Source of the DNA: Ascidiimonas meishanensis
GTDB lineage: Bacteria > Bacteroidota > Bacteroidia > Flavobacteriales > Flavobacteriaceae
Direction: 5' to 3'
Assembly: GCF_037782385.1 (NCBI RefSeq)
Contig: NZ_JBBEXD010000008.1
Span: forward strand, 1 to 64,000
Length of the DNA stretch: 64,000 nucleotides
Made by a program: the position numbers and the translations under genes. Below are positions 50,110 to 59,643 of the stretch, piece after piece; position 1 is the first letter of the stretch; every line of letters begins with the position of its first letter. Below the pieces are notes generated by a model. It made no database searches, had not been told where the DNA came from, and saw only the letters and a program-made list of their open reading frames with translations.

Positions 50110-52179
50110 ATGACTTATCGTAAATCTCTTATTTTTCTTATCATTATTGTTTGTATGTCTGGCTGTAAAGCTCCTAAAGAAGCTGTAAAAGCCAATACTA
50201 TCAATCCGCTAGACAATTCATCTATAACCTTACAAACAGAACTCAGTACATATAGATTAGCAGATAAATTGAGGAATGATTTACAAGGAAATATCATTAA
50301 TTATGAATCTCCCGAAATTAATCTTCAATTATTAGCCGAAGAGGCAAATACCATTACCGAAATTGTAGAGCGGATTGTAAAACCAGGGTATTGGACTACT
50401 ACAATGAAGAGCGTTAAAAAGAAAGTAGAAAAAACGGTTAAATGCTGGTTAAATCCCTTCAAATGGAAAAATTGTATTAAGGAAACTTGGGTTACCGTTT
50501 TGGTGCCTACTTCTATATGGATTGAACCCATAAAAGAAAATGTACCAAAAGAGGTATTACAACTCATAGATAAAACCTTTGGCACATCTGGAAAAGTGCG
50601 AGTAAAAGGGCAGCTACAGCAGCTGGATATCGATATGAATTCCACCTCAAAGGGAGTAGACTTTAAAGTAACAACTATTGTAAATATGAATTTGAAGGTA
50701 GATGTTAAACAATCATTCTTGGATGGTCTGGCAGGGAATATAAAGGTTAAGGGATTATTAAATTGCGATAATATTAAGGTGAAGGTAGAATCTAAGGGTT
50801 CTTTCAGGTTGAATTCAGACATACAATTAGAGGCTTCTCATAATGATGCAAAAGTTACTTTTTTAGATGCCTGTTCAAACTTGCCATTACTCTCCTTTGA
50901 TTATCAACCCCTATTACTTCCAACTTTTGAAGCTTTGGACCTTGTTATCACAAAATTAGTAGAAGGAAAGCTTAACGAAACTATTGAAGAGAGTCTTGCC
51001 GAAGAAGTAAGTGAGATGAATTTAAAAGAGGAGCTTACAAAATTGGTGAAAGATAATTTGAAAGGAGTACCCCTAGGTAAAATAGAAGATAACATCTGGT
51101 TAATACCTTCAAAGTTAGAAAGTATTAAACTGGATCAGCTTCAAGCAAGAAATAACAATTTGATTTTTAGAATGAACATAAAGATTCAGCCAGAGATTTA
51201 CTATGGAGAGAATTTACCGGTCATGAATTTTGAATTGCCACAAATTGTTTTAAATAATGACTTTGATAACAAATTTAAGACTCGCAATATTGTCCGTTTA
51301 GATTACAATACCTTGGGTAATCGTTTAACAGACGAATTGAATAGTTCAATAAAATCTTACTATGAAGAAGACCCTCAAATTCCAAATCTTACTGGAAATA
51401 AGTATTTTATTGATAAAATCAGGTTATACCCCAATGGAGAAAGACTTGCTTTTGAGTTTAAATTATATAGAATTAATAAAAAGAATAAGAGAAAATTAGT
51501 ACGAGGAAAAACATATATCACTGCAAAACTTGGTTTTGCTAATGATACATTGAAATTAGATGATCTTGATTTATTTATTGAGAATACCCCTATTCTCAAT
51601 TTGGCAAACCTCAAACCTCTTAAGAATTATTTATTAAAGGAATTGAAAAAAAGTAGCGCCTGGAGTGTTAAAGAAACTTTAGATAAATTTAGAGCCACTC
51701 TTAACACTTCTATACGAAATGATCAAATTGCAATAGTCCCAAAGATGGAATTAGAACCTAATATTCCTATTTATATTAATAAAGAAACCATTGATTTGTA
51801 CGCTGATTTTGAAGGAACTTTAAACATAGATTTATTACCTAACAGGAATAAATCATCTTTTACAGATCCTGATTTTATTGCATTGAACACCATGGAAGAT
51901 TTATATCGTGAAGCAGGAGTTCCTGAAGTCGTTGAAATGGTCACATTAAATAGTATGGCTCCAGAAAATTCTAATACTATAAATATATCGGCAACAAATT
52001 CATTTTTAAAATTTAATAAGTTTAAAAATAATAAAGAGTTCCAAATAAAAAAACAAGATTCGAAGAATCAAAAAGAAACACTTTTAAGAGGAAAAATTCC
52101 AGGAGACACTTTGATACTAGAAAGTAAAAATGAAACCTTTTTTTATATCCTTCAAGAAACTGATTTTCCACGGTATTAG
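50110..52179 (+). CDS. DUF4403 family lipoprotein
   Basis: 689 residues. Lipoprotein signal MTYRKSLIFLIIIVCMSGCK with acylated Cys19. The body is long and rich in strands; it contains internal duplicated segments beginning LRNDLQGNIIN and LTDELNSSIKSYYE, typical of DUF4403, and amphipathic regions like those of lipid-binding tubular lipid-binding folds, which is only a guess. Function unknown. ATG 50110 is chosen since it starts the signal peptide. It is followed by an amidase and a carboxypeptidase on the same strand, all predicted to act at the cell envelope. Confidence 0.8.
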   Translation: MTYRKSLIFLIIIVCMSGCKAPKEAVKANTINPLDNSSITLQTELSTYRLADKLRNDLQGNIINYESPEINLQLLAEEANTITEIVERIVKPGYWTTTMKSVKKKVEKTVKCWLNPFKWKNCIKETWVTVLVPTSIWIEPIKENVPKEVLQLIDKTFGTSGKVRVKGQLQQLDIDMNSTSKGVDFKVTTIVNMNLKVDVKQSFLDGLAGNIKVKGLLNCDNIKVKVESKGSFRLNSDIQLEASHNDAKVTFLDACSNLPLLSFDYQPLLLPTFEALDLVITKLVEGKLNETIEESLAEEVSEMNLKEELTKLVKDNLKGVPLGKIEDNIWLIPSKLESIKLDQLQARNNNLIFRMNIKIQPEIYYGENLPVMNFELPQIVLNNDFDNKFKTRNIVRLDYNTLGNRLTDELNSSIKSYYEEDPQIPNLTGNKYFIDKIRLYPNGERLAFEFKLYRINKKNKRKLVRGKTYITAKLGFANDTLKLDDLDLFIENTPILNLANLKPLKNYLLKELKKSSAWSVKETLDKFRATLNTSIRNDQIAIVPKMELEPNIPIYINKETIDLYADFEGTLNIDLLPNRNKSSFTDPDFIALNTMEDLYREAGVPEVVEMVTLNSMAPENSNTINISATNSFLKFNKFKNNKEFQIKKQDSKNQKETLLRGKIPGDTLILESKNETFFYILQETDFPRY

Positions 52180-52266
52180 TCAAGAAAATATCAAAGTGCC
52201 TTTGTATTGTATTAGTTCTTTACCGGGATATTATGTAAATTTCGGCATTACACATTCTTAATTTAT

Positions 52267-52950
52267 ATGAAACCAAGTGGTCGCTTACTTTTTTTATGGA
52301 TTTCTTCACTAATGGTGTTAGCCTCATGTGGAAATCTCAAAATTGTAGATAAACCTATAACGTTTAATGAGGAACGAAAACAGCTTACATTAAAGTACTT
52401 GAAGGATAGATATGAGATCATTCAGGAAACCCCTAAAATAGATCCAAAAATGGTGGTCTTACATTGGACGGCTATTCCCACTTTTGAAAAATCTTTTGAT
52501 GCTTTTAAAGATGTAAAACTACCAGGTTCAAGGTCTGAGATAACAAGCGCGGGAAGCCTTAATGTTTCAACCCATTTTCTGGTAGATCAAAACGGAACCG
52601 TGTATCGTCTATTGCCAGAAAATGTCATGGGGCGTCATGTAATAGGTCTAAATCATTGCGCTATTGGAATTGAAAACGTGGGAGGAACAAAAGACAAACC
52701 ACTCACAAAAAAACAACTCAAAGCCAATATTAAACTGGTAAAGTACCTTAAAGAAAAATACAAAATAGATTATGTGATTGGCCATTATGAATACACGCTA
52801 TTTGAAGGTCATGAATTATGGCTAGAGAAAGATGCAGGATATCGCACTGAAAAAACAGATCCTGGTGCGGAATTTATGAATAGCGTTCGAAAGGCTGTTC
52901 AAGATCTTGATTTTAAACCTATTCCTTTAAAAAATACTATCAATGAATAA
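52267..52950 (+). CDS. N-acetylmuramoyl-L-alanine amidase, lipoprotein (amidase_2)
   Basis: 227 residues. Lipoprotein signal (SLMVLASCGN), then an amidase_2 domain with zinc ligands in VVLHWTAIP, IGHYEY and KTDPGAEF, and the typical NVSTHFLVDQNGTVYRLLPE and NHCAIGIENVGG. It cleaves the MurNAc to L-Ala bond of peptidoglycan, in the periplasm or at the outer membrane (AmiD-like). Its end overlaps the start of the M14 peptidase gene by 8 bases, implying joint expression. Confidence 0.92.
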   Translation: MKPSGRLLFLWISSLMVLASCGNLKIVDKPITFNEERKQLTLKYLKDRYEIIQETPKIDPKMVVLHWTAIPTFEKSFDAFKDVKLPGSRSEITSAGSLNVSTHFLVDQNGTVYRLLPENVMGRHVIGLNHCAIGIENVGGTKDKPLTKKQLKANIKLVKYLKEKYKIDYVIGHYEYTLFEGHELWLEKDAGYRTEKTDPGAEFMNSVRKAVQDLDFKPIPLKNTINE

Positions 52951-54403
52951 ATATGTTATTACTTGTGTAATTAGCTTTCTAACTCTTATTGTCTTAAATG
53001 CTCAAAATTTTCAGGATCAACTCTTCAATTCTTATGAGAATTATTGTGAAAAGAGTATCAAAAACAGAAGAATTAAACATGCAGATATACAACCCTTAAT
53101 TGCTAAGTTTCAAAACAAAGATGGGTTTACTATTAAAAAGGTAGGTGAGAGTATAGGAGGAAGAGATTTACAGCTTATTAGTCTTGGAAGTGGTAAGATT
53201 GATATTTTTCTATGGTCTCAGATGCATGGTGATGAGTCTACGGCTACAATGGCTTTATTTGATCTCTTAAATTTTTTTGAAGGAGATGGCTTTGAAAACC
53301 AAAAGAAGGCCATTCTTAAGGCGGTTAAAATTCATTTACTTCCCATGTTGAATCCAGATGGAGCAGAATTATTCCAAAGGCGTAATTTGTTGGGGATAGA
53401 TATAAATAGAGATGCACTACGCCTACAATCACCAGAGGCAAGAACCCTTAAGAAAGTACGAGATAGTCTAAGTGCAGATTTTGGTTTTAATCTTCATGAT
53501 CAAAGTAAGTATTACAACGCCTTGCTAACCCCAGAATCAGCAACTGTATCTTTTCTTGCGCCTGCCTACAACTATGAAAAATCTGTGAATGAGGTTCGCG
53601 GTAATGCTATGAAAATAATTGTTTTGATGAACAAAATACTTCAGAAGTATATCCCTGGAGGAGTGGGGCGATATAATGATGATTTTGAACCAAGAGCTTT
53701 TGGAGATAATATTCAAAAATGGGGAACAAGTACTATTTTGATTGAATCTGGAGGTTACAAAAACGATACAGAAAAGCAATTTATTCGAAAATTAAATTAT
53801 GTTTCCATTCTAACTGCAATACAAAGTATTTCAAATGAATCATATAAAAAAATAAATAAAAGACAGTACACGGAAATTCCAAATAATGACAGGAAACTAT
53901 TTGATTTAAAACTTACAGGACTTTCTTATGCCTTAGAAGGAAGCAATTTTATATTAGATGTAGGCATTCATCGTCTTGAAAGAAATAAAATGGGTGCTAA
54001 AGACTTTTACTATGTAGGTGCTGTTTCAGATCAAGGTGATCTTTCTACGTACTTTGGTTATGAAGAAAAACAAATGGCTGGTTATGAATATGTAGCATCA
54101 AAAGTATATCCAAAAGTTCAATCAAACTTTAATGAAGTAATGCAATTAGACTTTAATGAATTACTGAAGTCTGGTTTTGCATATATTCAAGTAGAAGTAC
54201 TGCCAGAATCTTTTCCAGATGTAAAGTTTCCTTTGCATTTGGTACCTGAAGGATTTGAACCCAGTGAAACATTAAAACCGGGTGTAAATGCTACCTTTTT
54301 TATTAGAAAAGAAGGATTGTTGACGCACGCGGTTATAAATGGATTTCTCATTGATTTAAACACAGGAGGAGGACAATTTGGAAATGCACTTATCTTGAAA
54401 TAA
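52943..54403 (+). CDS. M14 family zinc carboxypeptidase, exported
   Basis: 486 residues. Signal peptide (ends LIVLNAQN). M14 domain: zinc ligands in QMHGDESTATMALFD (His and Glu) and FGFNLHDQ (His); substrate motif NPDGAELFQRRN and GIDINRD; the catalytic Glu region TILIESGGYKND. A C-terminal beta-rich part of about 180 residues follows (PEGFEPSETLKPGVNATF). It may trim peptides or peptidoglycan stems together with the overlapping amidase gene; the substrate is not known. Confidence 0.88.
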   Translation: MNKYVITCVISFLTLIVLNAQNFQDQLFNSYENYCEKSIKNRRIKHADIQPLIAKFQNKDGFTIKKVGESIGGRDLQLISLGSGKIDIFLWSQMHGDESTATMALFDLLNFFEGDGFENQKKAILKAVKIHLLPMLNPDGAELFQRRNLLGIDINRDALRLQSPEARTLKKVRDSLSADFGFNLHDQSKYYNALLTPESATVSFLAPAYNYEKSVNEVRGNAMKIIVLMNKILQKYIPGGVGRYNDDFEPRAFGDNIQKWGTSTILIESGGYKNDTEKQFIRKLNYVSILTAIQSISNESYKKINKRQYTEIPNNDRKLFDLKLTGLSYALEGSNFILDVGIHRLERNKMGAKDFYYVGAVSDQGDLSTYFGYEEKQMAGYEYVASKVYPKVQSNFNEVMQLDFNELLKSGFAYIQVEVLPESFPDVKFPLHLVPEGFEPSETLKPGVNATFFIRKEGLLTHAVINGFLIDLNTGGGQFGNALILK

Positions 54404-54502
54404 AATACCATCAAGTGAAAGGATCTCTATGAGAATAAGCTTGCAATCTCTATTTTAAATGGGTGCATACAATTAAAGTGGATAGTATTTTATTTTAGAT
54501 GG

Positions 54503-55879
54503 TTAAGGTTTTTTTTGAAGAAAGTCTTTAAGAAAAATAGCAGCCATAAGTACCATAAAAAGCGCAAAAGGAAGAGAAGTTATAATGAGTATTTTCTGTA
54601 GTGCTTGAAGCACATCTGTTTCTGGTTTTGCATTTCCTAAAACTAAAATGGCAACTGCAAAAAATGCAATAAATACACTCCAGATCAATCGGTGTTTTCT
54701 AGAAGGTTCTTGTTTTCCTCTATCGGTAAACATGCTTAATACAAAAACGGCAGAGTCTACAGAAGTAACCAGAAAACTAATAAGCAAAAATACCACTACA
54801 GAATTCACAAAAGTCTGTAAAGGATAGTTTTCAAAAAAACGAAATAAGGAGGTGAAAACATTTCCAAACTGGTCTTGGTAAACGTCCATTTCTTGGATAA
54901 GTCCAAAAGCCGATTCGCCGAAAACAGAAAACCAAAAGAATGTTCCCAGAGATGGAATCATCATAACCCCCAAAAGTAATTGCCTTAAAGACCTCCCTTT
55001 TGAAATTCTAGCAATGAAGATCCCGGTAAAAGGGGCCCAGGCAAGCCAGAATGCCCAATAATAATAAGTCCAGTCTGTTAAGAACTCTTCTCCCGGATTG
55101 TAATTACCAATGGCCAGACTCATGGGGATAAAATCAATGATATAATGATAAAAGGCATTTAGAAAGGCCCAGAAAATAGCTAGAATATCACTTTGAAAAA
55201 AGACAAATGCCAATAAAAGTAGGGTAATAATTATGTTAAGCTTAGAAATAAGTTTAATTCCCTTATTTACCCCTTTCCACACAGAAATAAAGGCAAGTAT
55301 GGAGATGAGTAATGACAATACAATGGTGAATCCAATATCAAAGTCTGCATCTAATAAATGATTGAGGCCACCATTTATTTGTGTGGTGCCAAGCCCAATA
55401 GCACCAATAAGCCCAAAAACTGTTGTGATGACTGCAAGTATATCAATACAAGCGGCCATAAACTTAGAAGGCAACGCATCTTCAATGGCAGTACTCACCC
55501 TTACTCTTTTGTTTTTAACAAAAAGATAATAGCCTATTACCATGGCAAAAAGACCGTAAAATGCCCATGCTGTAAAGCCCCATTGATAAAAGGTGTATTC
55601 TAATGCTAAAGTTTTATGAGCGACTCCGTTATTTAGAGGAGGGTGCTGCAACATAAAAACAGGTTCTTGTACGGCTCTCAACAAAATACCAGCTCCCATA
55701 CCCGCACTGTATAACATAGCAATCCAAGACCATAAAGAATGTTCTGGTTTCTGATTTTTATCGCCGAGACGTTGATTTCCCAAAGGCGAGATAGCAATAA
55801 TAGTGATAAACATAACACAGGCTAATCCAAGCCAAAGGTAGAAAGAGCCAAACCATTTTCTAACCCAAACTGAAGCCAA
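54503..55879 (-). CDS. BCCT family transporter (start codon unclear)
   Basis: 458 residues from a TTG at 55879. Betaine/carnitine/choline transporter fold with about eleven membrane helices; conserved AGMGAGILLRAVQEP and WTYYYWAFWLAWAPFTGIFIARISKGR, and FLVTSVDSAVFVLSMFT. The usual GMGxGxxFWGVAEP Phe-Trp pair is replaced by Leu-Arg. The same frame is open for 39 more codons up to 55996 and encodes the missing first helix (YVSISILVLFSLPALFF), but holds no ATG, GTG or TTG. So the true start is either a rare codon or has been lost. Substrate uncertain (betaine-type osmolytes or other amines). Confidence 0.8.
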   Translation of the reverse strand: MASVWVRKWFGSFYLWLGLACVMFITIIAISPLGNQRLGDKNQKPEHSLWSWIAMLYSAGMGAGILLRAVQEPVFMLQHPPLNNGVAHKTLALEYTFYQWGFTAWAFYGLFAMVIGYYLFVKNKRVRVSTAIEDALPSKFMAACIDILAVITTVFGLIGAIGLGTTQINGGLNHLLDADFDIGFTIVLSLLISILAFISVWKGVNKGIKLISKLNIIITLLLLAFVFFQSDILAIFWAFLNAFYHYIIDFIPMSLAIGNYNPGEEFLTDWTYYYWAFWLAWAPFTGIFIARISKGRSLRQLLLGVMMIPSLGTFFWFSVFGESAFGLIQEMDVYQDQFGNVFTSLFRFFENYPLQTFVNSVVVFLLISFLVTSVDSAVFVLSMFTDRGKQEPSRKHRLIWSVFIAFFAVAILVLGNAKPETDVLQALQKILIITSLPFALFMVLMAAIFLKDFLQKKP

Positions 55880-55996
55880 TTCAATTAAATCATAATATAC
55901 CTGTGTAAAAAATAATGCTGGAAGCGAGAATAAGACAAGAATACTTATGGATACATACAGAAGGCTATTTTTAGAAATGTTGATATGCTTATTATT

Positions 55997-56253
55997 TTAA
56001 GATTCCGTTTAAAATTAATCGTTTTTCGTAAAAGAAAACAAAAGATCTATTTTTTTATATGATAATTTGTATCCTAGCTTTCAATTAAAATTAAAATGCG
56101 CTTTCTAGTTCTAACTTTAGTTTGGTGATTAAATTAGATCATGAATTTTAGTGACTCCTAACAATAAAGGTGCTAAAAACATATATGGCAATATTGCGGT
56201 AATGAATTTAGTAATAAAACAATCCTTACCTAGTATTTTTGAGATATTCTTCC
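55997..56253. other. Intergenic region between BCCT and SulP genes
   Basis: About 260 AT-rich bases with stops in all frames and no recognisable gene, RNA or repeat. The sulP promoter begins at its right end. Confidence 0.5.
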
Positions 56254-56283
56254 TTGGAATGAGACTAAATAGAGGTATTTTTG
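56254..56283 (+). promoter_or_regulatory. Promoter of the sulP gene
   Basis: TTG (56254-56256), 19 bases, TATTTTTG (56276-56283): full match to the Bacteroidota consensus. The ATG follows 43 bases later. Confidence 0.75.
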
Positions 56284-56326
56284 CGCCCTTTAAAGCAGGA
56301 GCATTTGCTTAAATTTCAATTCAGCT

Positions 56327-57856
56327 ATGAAGAAATATTTTAATTTATTCGATCTCAAGCAGAAAGTAGATTATAAAACCGAGGTATTATCTGGTTTAAC
56401 AGTAGCGCTGGCACTTGTGCCAGAAGCTGTTGCATTTGCGTTAATTGCAGGTTTGTCACCCCTAACCGGTTTGTATGCAGCCTTCGTAATGGGTTTAATT
56501 ACGTCCATATTTGGAGGTAGACCAGGTATGATATCTGGAGCTACTGGCGCGGTGGCTGTTGTTATAGTTTCTTTAGCAAAATCTCACGGAGTAGAGTATG
56601 TATTTGCCGCCGTGGTATTAGCAGGACTTATTCAAGCAACAGCAGGTTTTTTACGCCTAGGTAAGTTAATGAGACTAGTGCCACATCCGGTTATATTTGG
56701 TTTTGTAAATGGTTTAGCTGTTATCATTTTCATGTCTCAATTAGAGCAATTTAAAGATTTAGGCGGAAACTGGCTAACGGGAACCCCTTTATATATTTTA
56801 TTAGCCCTTGTTTTTACTACGATGTTGATTATTTGGGGGCTTCCTAAGTTGAGCAAGGCAATTCCAGCTTCTTTAGTAGCAATTCTCACCATTTTTGGTT
56901 TGGTAGTGTTTTTTAATATAGATACCAGAACCGTAGGTGATATTGCTTCTATTAAAGGAGGGTTTCCACCTTTCCATCTCCCACAAGTACCTTTAAAGTT
57001 AGAAACATTAACTATTATATTTCCTTATGCACTTATTGTTGCAGGCGTGGGGCTTATTGAAAGTTTATTAACCCTCAATATAGTAGATGAAATTACAGAA
57101 ACTCGCGGTCGTGGAAACAAGGAAGCGGTAGCACAAGGTATGGCAAATGTACTATCAGGAGTGTTTTCTGGCATGGGTGGTTGTGCAATGATTGGGCAAA
57201 GTCTTATTAATATTTCTAACGGAGCTAGAGCACGTTTGTCTGGTATTGTCGCTTCAATTATGTTACTGGTTTTCATTATGTTTGGAGCAAATTTGATAGA
57301 AAAATTACCTATGGCGGCGCTTACTGGATTGATGATAATGGTCTCTATTGGTACTTTTGAGTGGGCGAGTATAAAAACCGTTAACAAAATGCCCAAATCT
57401 GATATTTTCGTGATGGTATTGGTGACACTAGTCACTGTTTTTCTTCACAACCTGGCGTTAGCCGTAATTTTAGGAGTAATTATTTCTGCCTTGGTTTTTG
57501 CATGGGACAATGCTAAACGAATTAGGGCCAGAAAATATGTAGATGAGAACGGAGTGAAACACTATGAAATTTACGGCCCTTTGTTTTTTGGTTCTGTTAC
57601 CGCTTTTAATGAGAAGTTTGATATCTTAAATGATCCTAACGAAATAATTATTGATTTTCAAGAGAGTAGAGTAGTGGATATGTCTGCAATAGAGGCTTTG
57701 AATAAAATTACAGAACGCTATCTTAAGGTGAATAAAAAGGTGCATTTAAAACATTTGAGTAAGGATTGTCTCAGGCTATTAAAGAATGCAGAAGATATTA
57801 TAGATGTAAATGTATTAGAAGATCCCACGTATAAGGTGGTAGTAGATAAAATCTAA
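56327..57856 (+). CDS. SulP family anion transporter with STAS domain
   Basis: 509 residues. SLC26/SulP fold of about 12-14 helices: LSGLTVALALVPEAVAFALIAG, GLYAAFVMGLITSIFGGRPGMISGATGAVAVV, GCAMIGQSLINISNGARARLSG, followed by a C-terminal cytoplasmic STAS domain (about 410-509; IIDFQESRVVDMSAIEALN). The family carries sulfate, bicarbonate or other anions; a sulfate role would fit the cys operon 10 kb away but is not proven. It has its own promoter and a bidirectional hairpin after it. Confidence 0.92.
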   Translation: MKKYFNLFDLKQKVDYKTEVLSGLTVALALVPEAVAFALIAGLSPLTGLYAAFVMGLITSIFGGRPGMISGATGAVAVVIVSLAKSHGVEYVFAAVVLAGLIQATAGFLRLGKLMRLVPHPVIFGFVNGLAVIIFMSQLEQFKDLGGNWLTGTPLYILLALVFTTMLIIWGLPKLSKAIPASLVAILTIFGLVVFFNIDTRTVGDIASIKGGFPPFHLPQVPLKLETLTIIFPYALIVAGVGLIESLLTLNIVDEITETRGRGNKEAVAQGMANVLSGVFSGMGGCAMIGQSLINISNGARARLSGIVASIMLLVFIMFGANLIEKLPMAALTGLMIMVSIGTFEWASIKTVNKMPKSDIFVMVLVTLVTVFLHNLALAVILGVIISALVFAWDNAKRIRARKYVDENGVKHYEIYGPLFFGSVTAFNEKFDILNDPNEIIIDFQESRVVDMSAIEALNKITERYLKVNKKVHLKHLSKDCLRLLKNAEDIIDVNVLEDPTYKVVVDKI

Positions 57857-57881
57857 AGCATAGGTGTCGTTATAATGAACA

Positions 57882-57918
57882 AAAGACAATCTTTTGATAA
57901 AATCTAAAGATTGTCTTT
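57882..57918. terminator. Bidirectional terminator between sulP and the lipoprotein gene
   Basis: AAAGACAATCTTT (57882-57894) pairs perfectly with AAAGATTGTCTTT (57906-57918), 13 bp. It lies between convergent genes, so it can end both transcripts. Confidence 0.75.
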
Positions 57919-57948
57919 AATTTAAAAACGTAGGTTCTGGTAATCTTA

Positions 57949-58758
57949 CTACCAGCTGTAAACCCAGTAGGAAGAAACTTGATCATTCCAAGATTTTCTC
58001 CACCACCACCATCCAGATAGTGTATACCACTTAAGGTTAGCTACCCCTGCCGTTGTATAGCCTGGTCCAGCATAAAAATTTATTGTTCGTCCACCATAAC
58101 AACTATGTTGCTTTAGGCTCACATAAGCTCTGTTGTAATATGGTTTATTTATTATTAAGGAAGATAACTGGTCATTATAGGTAGAGCCAACCCAATGATT
58201 TCCACTGTATCTAGTGTTAGAACGGCGCATACCTATCATTTCTGTATTGTAATATATGTGTTTATAGAAATAGAAGTTTGCATATCCGTTATAGAACCAA
58301 CTGTAACAGTTTCTGGCAGTTTCACTTGCACCTTCCTCTGGTGTGGTGAACGCCTCTTGAGGAACTGTTCTTTCTTTTTTTAGAAACTGCTCCATTTCTG
58401 CATTTGTATCAAAAACGCGCACTATTATTTCTTTGGTGTCTTCTGATGGATCTTCAAATAACATAGCTTGCGGTCCTTCTTCTTTCCCAAAAATTTCTGC
58501 GGCTAGATTTTCATCTCCTGATGTTTTTAATACTTCGCCCTCGGCTTCGTTAAGTGTGTAGGTTATCTTAAAGCTATTTCCCCTATATTCGTAAATATGG
58601 GTTATGTCTACAGTTTCTTGTAGTCTTTGTGTTTCTTTTTTGACTTGTTGTTCAACTGCCTCTGTATCAGAGGTTAGAGGGGTTTCATCCTTTTGGCATC
58701 CCACTAAAAAGATAGCGATAAAAAATACCATTACTAAATAATTGATTTGTTTTCTCAT
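57949..58758 (-). CDS. Lipoprotein with beta/gamma-crystallin-like C-terminal domain
   Basis: 269 residues. Lipoprotein signal ending FLVGCQKD (Cys21). The middle is acidic. From about residue 150 the sequence holds two Greek-key-like halves: the first ends YNDQLSSLII, the second has SCYGGRTINFY and ends WNDQVSSYWV. NDQxSS fits the calcium-binding signature N/D-N/D-x-x-S/T-S of microbial beta/gamma-crystallins. The C-terminus is very rich in Trp and Tyr (SGWWWWRKSW). A calcium-stabilised surface or periplasmic lipoprotein is inferred; the role is unknown. The domain is judged by pattern, not by alignment. Confidence 0.7.
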   Translation of the reverse strand: MRKQINYLVMVFFIAIFLVGCQKDETPLTSDTEAVEQQVKKETQRLQETVDITHIYEYRGNSFKITYTLNEAEGEVLKTSGDENLAAEIFGKEEGPQAMLFEDPSEDTKEIIVRVFDTNAEMEQFLKKERTVPQEAFTTPEEGASETARNCYSWFYNGYANFYFYKHIYYNTEMIGMRRSNTRYSGNHWVGSTYNDQLSSLIINKPYYNRAYVSLKQHSCYGGRTINFYAGPGYTTAGVANLKWYTLSGWWWWRKSWNDQVSSYWVYSW

Positions 58759-59123
58759 AAATTTTAGAATTTGATTAATAAATAAGTTAAATCTTACATT
58801 TAAAGTAAGTAAAATGAATTAATACGACAACTAAAAAAATAATTTTTCGATGGAAGTAAGGACCTTGTTTGTTTTTTACGGTTAAGCCCTATTTTCAATA
58901 AGGTCTATGTATTTCATTTTATAATTTATGAGGATAATACCATCTATTTTGTTTCTTAGTTAAAAGGTAAAACCTTTGCAACTGGAAACCCTTCAATCTA
59001 CATAATAGCTGCGTAGGATCACTAAAAAACTTATTTTTTAAAGTTCACTGACCTTTCTCATATTTTATTTTTATTAAAACTCGGTTATTAGCTATCTTTA
59101 AGGCAGGTATTTAAAGAATAGAC
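58759..59123. other. Intergenic region between the crystallin-like lipoprotein and the carboxylase operon
   Basis: 365 AT-rich bases, no credible gene on either strand. Divergent promoters are expected here; TATCTTTA near 59093-59100 is one mismatch from TAnnTTTG and 24 bases before the first carboxylase gene, but no good -33 element is seen. Confidence 0.45.
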
Positions 59124-59615
59124 ATGGCTAAAAACACTCAATTTCAAATAAAGGTTAATCAAACTTTTAGTTTTTCACTCCAAGATCAGGATACCATCAA
59201 AATGGATATTATTAAAACTCCTGATGATCAACTTCATTTAATAGAAAATCGTGCTTCTTTGATGATAGAAATTCTCAATCGAGATTTTGAAACAAGAAAT
59301 TATACGCTAAAAATCAATGGAAATGAATACCAAATAAAGATTGAAACAGAATTAGACATATTAATTGACAAGTTAGGTCTTACCAAAGGGTTACAGAAAA
59401 AAGTTGATAATCTAAATGCTCCAATGCCCGGACAGATCATTGCAGTGAATGTAAAATCTGGACAAGAGGTTAAAGAAAATGATCCCTTGCTTATTTTGGA
59501 AGCAATGAAGATGGAAAATATTATGGTATCTCCAAGGAGCGGGATAATTAAAGAAGTATTAATAGATACAAAAGATATTGTTGACAAAGGACAGCTTTTG
59601 GTAACATTTGAATAA
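59124..59615 (+). CDS. Biotin carboxyl carrier protein of acyl-CoA carboxylase
   Basis: 163 residues. C-terminal biotinyl domain (about 90-163) with the biotinylated Lys129 in EAMKMENI, and MPGQIIAVNVKSGQEV. The N-terminal 80 residues form a linker and docking domain. It carries CO2 as carboxybiotin between the biotin carboxylase and carboxyltransferase encoded by the next two genes. First gene of a three-gene operon. It could serve propionyl-CoA or acetyl-CoA carboxylation. Confidence 0.92.
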   Translation: MAKNTQFQIKVNQTFSFSLQDQDTIKMDIIKTPDDQLHLIENRASLMIEILNRDFETRNYTLKINGNEYQIKIETELDILIDKLGLTKGLQKKVDNLNAPMPGQIIAVNVKSGQEVKENDPLLILEAMKMENIMVSPRSGIIKEVLIDTKDIVDKGQLLVTFE

Positions 59616-59643
59616 GTAAAATATAAAGCAATTACTGAATATT

